Source of the DNA: Roseburia sp.
Lineage (GTDB): Bacteria > Bacillota > Clostridia > Lachnospirales > Lachnospiraceae
DNA: 11,536 bases
Direction: 5' to 3'
Assembly (NCBI GenBank): GCA_017626625.1
Contig: JAGAIK010000395.1
Coordinates: 1-11,536, forward strand
Numbering within the stretch: position 1 is the stretch's first letter; each line of letters starts with the position of its first letter. Below the pieces are notes generated by a model. It worked only from the letters and a program-made list of their open reading frames with translations. It searched no databases and was not told the DNA's origin. The translations under genes were made by a program, and so were the position numbers. This document shows positions 6,978 to 11,536 of the stretch, piece after piece.

Positions 6978-7909
6978 GAAAAGAAGTGATTTATTCCTTA
7001 TCCTCCCCTTACCGGGAGGAAATGAAAGTGACTGCTTACCGCTTCGGACACGGGAAAAAGGCGGCATGTATCGTCGGCAGCATTCGGGGAAATGAGGTGC
7101 AGCAGCTTTACGTCTGCTCCCAGCTTATTAAGAAGCTGACGGAGCTTGAGGCGTCGGGAGCCATCGTTTCCGGCAATGAAATCACCGTGATTCCTTCCGT
7201 CAGCCACCATTCCATGAATATCGGGAAACGGTTCTGGGCGGTGGATAACACCGACGTGAACCGCATGTTTCCGGGGTATGATTTAGGGGAAACCACCCAG
7301 CGGATTGCGGCAGGGGTGTTTGAGGAAGTGAAAAACTATGATTACGGAATCCAGTTTGCCAGCTTTTATATGCCGGGAGATTTTATCCCCCATGTGCGCA
7401 TGATGGACACGGGAAAACAGAGCGCCAGCCTTGCCAGCCTGTTCGGGCTGCCCTACGTGGTGATACGCAAACCCCGCCCCATAGATACCACCACTCTCAA
7501 TTACAACTGGCAGGTGTGGGACACCAATGCTTTTTCCATTTATACCAATGAGACGGATGAGGTGGACGAGGCGTCGGCGAGACAGGCGGTGGCGGCGGTG
7601 CTGCGCTTTTTGACCAGAATGGGAATCCTGCGTTACCACAACCACAGCGGCTACATTGCCACGGTGATTGCGGAGGAAGAGCTGCGGCAGATTAAAACCA
7701 ATGTGGGCGGCATTTACCGCAGGCTAAAGCACCCCGGCGAGGAAGTGCATATGGGAGACGTGTTAGCGGAAATCCTCCATCCCTTTGAGGGGGAGGTGCT
7801 GTCGCAGATTATTGCACCCACGGAAGGCATTATCTTTTTCGCCCATAAGAAGCCTTTAGTAACGGAAAATGAAGTGATTTACAAGATTATCCGCAGGCTG
7901 CATGAATAG
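6974..7909 (+). CDS. AstE/aspartoacylase-family paralog lacking the zinc site (predicted pseudoenzyme)
   Basis: A 311-residue paralog of the preceding protein with the same layout, including the NTDVNRMFPG motif (92-101) and a C-terminal lipoyl-like domain (about 226-308). The catalytic residues are replaced. The HGDE segment reads SIRGNE, putting Arg38 where the first zinc His should be and keeping Glu41. The DIHAS segment reads IQFAS, putting Phe128 at the second His. The base Glu aligns with Tyr or Thr near 190-191. The reading frame is intact and tightly coupled (ATGA overlap), so this is a maintained protein, not a decayed gene. A structural or regulatory partner of the active paralog, perhaps in a heterodimer, is the best guess. 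The alignment is by eye, but the flanking motifs fix the register well at Arg38 and reasonably at Phe128. Confidence 0.88.
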   Translation: MRKEVIYSLSSPYREEMKVTAYRFGHGKKAACIVGSIRGNEVQQLYVCSQLIKKLTELEASGAIVSGNEITVIPSVSHHSMNIGKRFWAVDNTDVNRMFPGYDLGETTQRIAAGVFEEVKNYDYGIQFASFYMPGDFIPHVRMMDTGKQSASLASLFGLPYVVIRKPRPIDTTTLNYNWQVWDTNAFSIYTNETDEVDEASARQAVAAVLRFLTRMGILRYHNHSGYIATVIAEEELRQIKTNVGGIYRRLKHPGEEVHMGDVLAEILHPFEGEVLSQIIAPTEGIIFFAHKKPLVTENEVIYKIIRRLHE

Positions 7910-7948
7910 GAAAAAAGTTCATGCCTGACATAACAATATTGCTGTAAA

Positions 7949-7963
7949 TGAGAAAATATTTCA
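7949..7963. promoter_or_regulatory. Candidate Fur-like site, copy 2
   Basis: TGAGAAAATATTTCA matches 13 of 15 bases of the element at 2326-2340 and is itself an imperfect inverted repeat (TGAGAAA / TATTTCA). It lies 125 bases before the first microprotein of the ferrosome-like unit. Fur control is plausible because the C. difficile ferrosome genes are reported to be Fur-repressed, but binding here is inferred. Confidence 0.4.
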
Positions 7964-8000
7964 ATAAGAAGAAAAGGCTGGAAAATGTTTTTTTCTGTAG

Positions 8001-8045
8001 TATCATAAAGTATAAACCATGTCATAAAATGTCTCAGAAATGAGA
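8001..8045 (+). promoter_or_regulatory. Probable promoter and operator region of the ferrosome-like operon
   Basis: TATCAT (8001-8006) and TATAAA (8011-8016) are candidate -10 boxes; neither has a convincing -35 at the right distance. Just downstream a perfect inverted repeat, TCTCA-GAAA-TGAGA (8032-8045), may be an operator. The rest of the 7910-8073 gap is AT-rich, and I see no terminator for the upstream operon in it. Confidence 0.35.
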
Positions 8046-8073
8046 AAAAATAAGCGTATGCAGGGAGGAAAGC

Positions 8074-8154
8074 ATGAAAAATCATAAATTTTGGGCTTGG
8101 GCAATGGTTGTATGTCTCGTTATGACACTATATACAGGATACAAACACAAATAA
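8074..8154 (+). CDS. 26-residue membrane microprotein
   Basis: ATG at 8074 follows AGGGAGGAAAGC, a strong ribosome binding site with good spacing, and the frame ends TAA at 8152-8154. The product starts MKNHKFWAWAMVV, has one short hydrophobic helix (about residues 7-20) and ends in the basic YKHK, with positively charged residues at both ends. The next gene's AAGGAGGT begins in this stop codon, so the two are evidently cotranslated from one message. It is too short for most gene finders. I believe similar short proteins occur in Lachnospiraceae but cannot name a family. Its place at the head of the ferrosome-like unit suggests a membrane component of that system. Confidence 0.65.
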   Translation: MKNHKFWAWAMVVCLVMTLYTGYKHK

Positions 8155-8167
8155 GGAGGTACATAAA

Positions 8168-8464
8168 ATGTTAGAGTGTTTGAAATTTATTAATTGGAAG
8201 AAAACAGGAATTTTCGCAGCCGGTGTGCTGTTCGGAACTGCCGGAGTAAAGGTCTTATCCAGCAAGGATGCCAAAAAAGTATATACCAACTGCACCGCAG
8301 CAGCCCTGCGTGCAAAGGACTGTGTGATGAAAACCGTCAGCACGGTACAGGAAAATGCAGAGGACATCTATGCAGAAGCAAAAGTAATCAACGAAGAGCG
8401 TGCAGCAGAAGCAGAGGCAGCCGCTTTTGAAGCTTCCGAGGAAGACGCAGAAGCAACAGAATAA
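8168..8464 (+). CDS. Small membrane protein with Ala/Glu-rich tail, FezA-like by position (DUF6110 type)
   Basis: A 98-residue protein with one Gly/Ala-rich membrane helix (about 13-30, GIFAAGVLFGTAGVKVL), a predicted helical, partly amphipathic segment (34-75) with Cys42 and Cys52, and a highly acidic Ala/Glu tail (about 76-98). It strongly resembles the small proteins I know as DUF6110, which sit next to P1B-type ATPases in Clostridia; this assignment is from memory. In C. difficile a small membrane protein (FezA) and a P1B6 ATPase (FezB) together build iron-storage ferrosomes, and the arrangement here is the same. A perfect AAGGAGGT lies 7 bases before the ATG. A terminator follows the stop, so this protein is probably made in excess over the ATPase. 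Confidence 0.82.
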   Translation: MLECLKFINWKKTGIFAAGVLFGTAGVKVLSSKDAKKVYTNCTAAALRAKDCVMKTVSTVQENAEDIYAEAKVINEERAAEAEAAAFEASEEDAEATE

Positions 8465-8473
8465 GGCAGAGTG

Positions 8474-8518
8474 AAAAAGAGTTGCACCAGAGTGAAATAT
8501 TCTGTAGCAACTCTTTTT
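8474..8518 (+). terminator. Intercistronic terminator or attenuator between small protein and ATPase genes
   Basis: AAAAAGAGTTGC (8474-8485) pairs perfectly with GCAACTCTTTTT (8507-8518), giving a 12-bp stem ending in a T run. Within the 21-base loop CAGA (8488-8491) can pair with TCTG (8501-8504). It lies 10 bases after the small-protein stop and 26 bases before the ATPase ATG, with no new promoter seen between, so partial read-through is likely. Confidence 0.8.
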
Positions 8519-8544
8519 ATAGCTGAAAAGGAGAACTTCATACC

Positions 8545-10620
8545 ATGAAATTTGTAATTAAACACGAAATAAAGGGCAGAATCCGAATCCACATCTGCCA
8601 GCACAGGATGAGTTATGCCCAGGCGGACACACTGTTATATTTTCTTCATAGCCAGAAATATGTCACCTTCGCCAAAGTATACGAGAGAACCGGAGACGCA
8701 GTCATCTCCTACGTTGGCGACAGGGCGGATATTTTGCAGAAATTGCAGCAGTTTTCCTATGAGAAGGCATCTGTCCCCACAGAGCTTATCGAAAACTCCG
8801 GCAGGGAACTAAACGCCTCTTACCAGGAAAAACTGGTATTCCGTGTGGTACGCCGCTATCTGGGAAAATGGCTGCTGCCCATGCAGATACGTTCCTGCAT
8901 TATCACGGTAAAATCCTTAAAATACCTGTATCACGGTTTAAAAACCCTGTGGCACCGGAAATTAGAAGTCCCGGTACTTGACGCCACCGCCATCGGAGTG
9001 TCTGTCTTAAGAAAGGACTTTGAGACGGCAGGCTCCGTGATGTTCCTGCTAGGCATCGGGGAACTGTTAGAAGAGTGGACCCACAAAAAATCCGTGGAGG
9101 ATTTGGCTAGAACTATGTCGCTGCAGGTGGGAAAAGTCTGGCTGAAGCGGGAGGGACAGGAAGTCCTTGTGGCTGCCTCCGACATCGCCGAGGGAGACTG
9201 TGTGGTGGTTCATATGGGAAATCTGATTCCCTTTGACGGCGTTGTGACAGAGGGGGAGGCAATGGTAAACCAGGCGTCCCTGACGGGTGAGTCTGTCCCG
9301 GTGCGCAAGGCGGCGGAAGCGTTGGTCTATGCCGGCACTGTGGTGGAAGAGGGAGAACTGACCATTCAGGTAAAGGCAACCGGCGGCAGCAGCCGTTATG
9401 AAAAGATTGCAGCAATGATAGAGGAAACAGAAAAATTAAAATCCGCCGTAGAGGGCAAAGCAGAGCATTTAGCGGACCGTCTGGTGCCCTATACCTTAGG
9501 AGGAACGGCGCTGACCTATCTTTTCACCAGGAATGTCACCCGGGCGCTGTCTGTCCTGATGGTGGATTTTTCCTGCGCCCTAAAGCTTGCCATGCCGATT
9601 TCCGTACTCTCGGCAATCCGGGAGGCAAGCCTTTACCATATCACGGTAAAGGGAGGAAAATTCTTAGAGGCAGTGGCAGAGGCGGACACCATTGTTTTCG
9701 ATAAGACAGGTACGCTGACAAAGGCAAAGCCCACTGTGGCGCAAGTGGTTTCTTTCAACGGGGAGAGCCCGGAGGAACTGCTTCGGATTGCGGCGTGTAT
9801 GGAGGAGCATTTTCCCCATTCCATGGCGAAAGCCGTGGTGGATGCGGCAAAGGAGCGCAAGTTAGACCATGAGGAAATGCACTCAAAAGTGGAATATGTG
9901 GTGGCGCACGGCATTTCCACCACCATCGGAGAGAAGAAAGCGGTCATCGGCAGCTACCATTTTGTATTTGAAGATGAAAACTGTGTGATACCGGAGGGCA
10001 GGCAGGAACTGTTTGAATCCCTTCCGGAGGAATATTCCCATCTGTACCTTGCCATAGAAAATGAGCTTGCAGCCGTCATTTGCATTGAGGACCCGCTGCG
10101 GCAGGAGGCAGAGGCTGTGATTCGTTCCCTGCGGAAGGCGGGGCTTTCCAAAATCGTCATGATGACGGGGGACAGCGAGCGCACTGCGGCAGCCATTGCG
10201 GCAAAGGTGGGCGTGGACGAGTATTATTCCGAGGTGCTGCCGGAGGATAAGGCGGGCTTTGTGGAGCGGGAGAAAGCGGCAGGCAGGAAAGTCATCATGA
10301 TAGGGGACGGTATCAACGATTCCCCGGCGCTTTCCGCTGCGGACGTGGGAATCGCCATCAGCGACGGTGCGGAGATTGCAAGGGAGATTGCGGATATTAC
10401 CATAGGCGCTGACGATTTGTACCAGATTGTGACGTTAAAATGTATCAGCGACGGGCTGATGAAGCGGATTCACAAAAACTACCGGAGGATTGTGGGCTTT
10501 AATACGGGCTTGATTCTTCTCGGTGTCGGCGGTGTGATTGCCCCCACGACTTCAGCGCTGCTGCACAATACTTCCACTCTGGTTATCAGCTTAAAGAGTA
10601 TGCAGAATCTGCTGGACTAA
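8545..10620 (+). CDS. Divergent P1B-type metal-transporting ATPase, FezB-like
   Basis: A 691-residue P-type ATPase that moves a metal ion across a membrane using ATP. The N-terminus (1-72) looks like an HMA-type fold without a CxxC; it opens with HEIKGRIRIHI, an Arg-containing motif at 7-17. Catalytic motifs are complete: TGES (248), the phosphorylated Asp386 in DKTGT, TGDS (541) and GDGINDSPAL (588-597). The P1B HP motif is represented by EHFPHS (421-426), a variant. The metal-site CPC of the sixth helix is replaced by FSC in DFSCALKLAMP (341-351): Ser343 takes the proline position and Lys347 the usual Gly. This points to a divergent P1B subgroup; P1B6 (ferrosome, iron) is my inference. AAGGAG lies about 11 bases before the ATG. 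It follows the small membrane protein gene and is ended by a strong terminator. Confidence 0.92.
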   Translation: MKFVIKHEIKGRIRIHICQHRMSYAQADTLLYFLHSQKYVTFAKVYERTGDAVISYVGDRADILQKLQQFSYEKASVPTELIENSGRELNASYQEKLVFRVVRRYLGKWLLPMQIRSCIITVKSLKYLYHGLKTLWHRKLEVPVLDATAIGVSVLRKDFETAGSVMFLLGIGELLEEWTHKKSVEDLARTMSLQVGKVWLKREGQEVLVAASDIAEGDCVVVHMGNLIPFDGVVTEGEAMVNQASLTGESVPVRKAAEALVYAGTVVEEGELTIQVKATGGSSRYEKIAAMIEETEKLKSAVEGKAEHLADRLVPYTLGGTALTYLFTRNVTRALSVLMVDFSCALKLAMPISVLSAIREASLYHITVKGGKFLEAVAEADTIVFDKTGTLTKAKPTVAQVVSFNGESPEELLRIAACMEEHFPHSMAKAVVDAAKERKLDHEEMHSKVEYVVAHGISTTIGEKKAVIGSYHFVFEDENCVIPEGRQELFESLPEEYSHLYLAIENELAAVICIEDPLRQEAEAVIRSLRKAGLSKIVMMTGDSERTAAAIAAKVGVDEYYSEVLPEDKAGFVEREKAAGRKVIMIGDGINDSPALSAADVGIAISDGAEIAREIADITIGADDLYQIVTLKCISDGLMKRIHKNYRRIVGFNTGLILLGVGGVIAPTTSALLHNTSTLVISLKSMQNLLD

Positions 10621-10641
10621 ACGAAAACAGCATACCTCTGT

Positions 10642-10700
10642 AAAAATGCCGTGCAGGGCTTTTGACAGGCAAAATGTCATCTGCTTTGCGCGGCATTTTT
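10642..10700 (+). terminator. Strong intrinsic terminator after the ATPase gene
   Basis: AAAAATGCCGTGCA (10642-10655) pairs with TGCGCGGCATTTTT (10687-10700) over 14 bp with a single G-U pair. Inside the loop TGACA (10663-10667) pairs with TGTCA (10675-10679). The A run before and T run after mean it could stop transcription in both directions. Confidence 0.85.
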
Positions 10701-10703
10701 CTG

Positions 10704-10733
10704 TTCTCAATAATCCTGTATGTTTCTCAATAA
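10704..10733. repeat. Direct repeat TTCTCAATAA, two copies 20 bases apart
   Basis: Copies lie at 10704-10713 and 10724-10733, both preceded by TGT-type sequence. The 20-base period is about two helical turns, placing both on one face of the DNA upstream of the hydrogenase -35 box (10749). TTATTGAGAA, the reverse complement, occurs nearly intact at 2323-2331. This is a possible activator site; no regulator is assigned. Confidence 0.45.
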
Positions 10734-10748
10734 AAACAAGCGAACCTC

Positions 10749-10776
10749 TTGAAATTCCATACAGATAGGCTATAAT
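10749..10776 (+). promoter_or_regulatory. Sigma-A promoter of the hydrogenase gene
   Basis: TTGAAA (10749-10754), a 16-base spacer and a perfect TATAAT (10771-10776) form a strong promoter. Transcription should start near 10783, at the edge of the Rex-like site. Confidence 0.85.
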
Positions 10777-10784
10777 GTTGTAAA

Positions 10785-10802
10785 TGGTTAAAAAATTAAC
10801 AA
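10785..10802. promoter_or_regulatory. Rex operator (NADH/NAD+-responsive)
   Basis: TGGTTAAAAAATTAACAA matches the clostridial Rex consensus TTGTTAANNNNTTAACAA at 13 of 14 specified bases. It covers the expected transcription start of the hydrogenase gene, an ideal position for repression that is lifted when NADH is high. Clostridial hydrogenase genes are known Rex targets. Confidence 0.8.
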
Positions 10803-10825
10803 GAGAGTGAGCGAGGTAAAACACG

Positions 10826-11536
10826 ATGTATGCTGATGAGAATGTGATTAGAATCAAACATGACGTGCTGTATGAAGTGGCAAAACTGGCATTTGCGGGC
10901 GAATTGGATGCCAAGAGAGACCACATTGCGGTGGAGTTAATTCCCGGTCCCACACCGCAGTTTCGCTGTTGTATTTATAAAGAGAGGGAGATTATCCGCC
11001 AGAGGGTAAGACTGGCAGAGGGTAAGGCTCCGGGACCTGTAGATGACGGAAATATCATTCAGGTTATCAGTTCTGCCTGTGAGGACTGTCCGATTTCCAG
11101 TTACACCGTAACGGAGAACTGCCAGAACTGTATCGGCAAAGCTTGTATCAATGCCTGTAAATTCGGTGCCATCGAGCCAGGCAGACACCGTTCCCACATT
11201 GATGCGTCCAAATGTAAGGAGTGCGGAAAATGTGCCCAGGCCTGTCCTTACAATGCCATTGCACATTTAAAGAGGCCATGTAAATTCAGTTGTCCGGTAA
11301 ATGCGATTACATACGACGAGAACGGTATTTCCGTAATCGACAAGGATAAATGTATCCGCTGCGGAAAATGTATTCACAGTTGTCCTTTCGGAGCCATCGG
11401 TTCTAAGACCTTCATCGTGGATGTCATTAACGCAATCAAAGCCGGCAAGAGGGTTTATGCGATGGCAGCGCCTGCCACCGAGGGACAGTTTGGTGCGGAT
11501 ATTACCATGGCAAGCTGGGATAAGGCGATGAAAGAG
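10826..11536 (+). CDS. Monomeric [FeFe]-hydrogenase, N-terminal ferredoxin region (partial, 3' end outside window)
   Basis: The visible 237 codons are open to the window edge. The product is the iron-sulfur N-terminal half of a group B-like [FeFe]-hydrogenase, which would move electrons between ferredoxin and protons to make or use hydrogen. Two classical 4Fe-4S motifs are present: CKECGKCAQACP (Cys130, 133, 136, 140) and CIRCGKCIHSCP (Cys176, 179, 182, 186). Additional Cys at 85/88, 99/102/107/111 and 152/156 can support further clusters. The segments ECPIS-like CEDCPISSY and MAAPATEGQFG are familiar from this family. The active-site H-cluster motifs (such as TSCCP) would lie beyond the window, so catalysis cannot be confirmed and a related non-hydrogenase iron-sulfur protein is possible. 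GAGGT lies 8 bases before the ATG. Promoter and Rex site are just upstream. Confidence 0.85.
   Translation, partial: MYADENVIRIKHDVLYEVAKLAFAGELDAKRDHIAVELIPGPTPQFRCCIYKEREIIRQRVRLAEGKAPGPVDDGNIIQVISSACEDCPISSYTVTENCQNCIGKACINACKFGAIEPGRHRSHIDASKCKECGKCAQACPYNAIAHLKRPCKFSCPVNAITYDENGISVIDKDKCIRCGKCIHSCPFGAIGSKTFIVDVINAIKAGKRVYAMAAPATEGQFGADITMASWDKAMKE

Noticed and set aside
7283..7645. 120-codon minus-strand frame inside the second M14 gene
   Set aside because: It is a shadow of a real gene; the plus-strand frame has paralog and family support.
6974..7909. Second M14 gene as a decaying pseudogene
   Set aside because: The frame is full length, with no stops or frameshifts, tightly coupled ATGA overlap and conserved non-catalytic motifs, so a maintained pseudoenzyme fits better.
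7879..8085. 68-codon minus-strand frame in the AT-rich gap
   Set aside because: It overlaps the ends of two plus-strand genes and its Phe/Tyr-rich content reflects AT-rich promoter DNA.
10591..10953. 120-codon open frame on the minus strand
   Set aside because: It runs through the terminator, promoter and Rex site and into the hydrogenase gene, and has no ribosome binding site or family resemblance.
10937..11266. 109-codon minus-strand frame inside the hydrogenase gene
   Set aside because: It is antisense to a clearly coding, Cys-rich iron-sulfur region whose reading frame explains the sequence.

Overview
The window looks like a chromosomal segment of an anaerobic gut-type Clostridia, most likely Lachnospiraceae. 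This rests on strong AGGAGG-type ribosome binding sites, moderate GC coding sequence with AT-rich promoters, a monomeric (group B-like) [FeFe]-hydrogenase start with a Rex-type operator, and the mix of Firmicutes families present. The assignment is inferred from protein style, not from a marker gene.

Layout. Bases 1-165 hold the tail of an unidentified plus-strand gene that converges on, and slightly overlaps, a minus-strand gene (134-2215). That gene encodes a PTS EIIC-like sugar permease domain fused to a complete c-di-GMP phosphodiesterase (EAL) domain. A divergent regulatory region with several palindromes (about 2216-2424) separates it from a short plus-strand metal unit: a membrane-anchored Cys-rich protein with an HMA metal-binding domain (2425-2790) and a 45-residue membrane microprotein (2926-3063).

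A strong sigma-A-type promoter overlaps the end of the microprotein gene and precedes a terminator-like hairpin in the leader of a tight five-gene operon (3227-7909). Its genes encode a circularly permuted ATP-grasp ligase, an alpha-E protein, a transglutaminase-like cysteine protease or acyltransferase, and two tandem AstE/aspartoacylase (M14-like) proteins. This matches the predicted peptide-synthesis/amidoligase systems known from comparative genomics. The second M14 protein has lost the zinc-binding histidines and the catalytic glutamate and looks like a pseudoenzyme partner of the first.

Bases 8074-10620 form a second metal unit: a 26-residue membrane microprotein, a 98-residue protein with one membrane helix and an Ala/Glu-rich tail, an intercistronic terminator, and a divergent P1B-type ATPase. 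The ATPase has a Cys-less N-terminal HMA-like domain, and FSC replaces the usual CPC motif. The pairing of a small membrane protein with this kind of ATPase resembles the FezA/FezB ferrosome (iron-storage organelle) locus of Clostridioides difficile. This is the most exciting candidate system in the window. A 15-bp motif upstream of it recurs almost unchanged upstream of the HMA protein gene, suggesting a shared metal regulator.

The window ends inside a [FeFe]-hydrogenase-type ferredoxin-domain gene (10826 to the edge). It has a near-consensus promoter followed immediately by a near-perfect Rex operator, pointing to NADH/NAD+ control. Themes are iron and metal handling, redox control, a c-di-GMP output and a peptide-type metabolite pathway. 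No tRNA, rRNA, CRISPR array or insertion sequence was seen.
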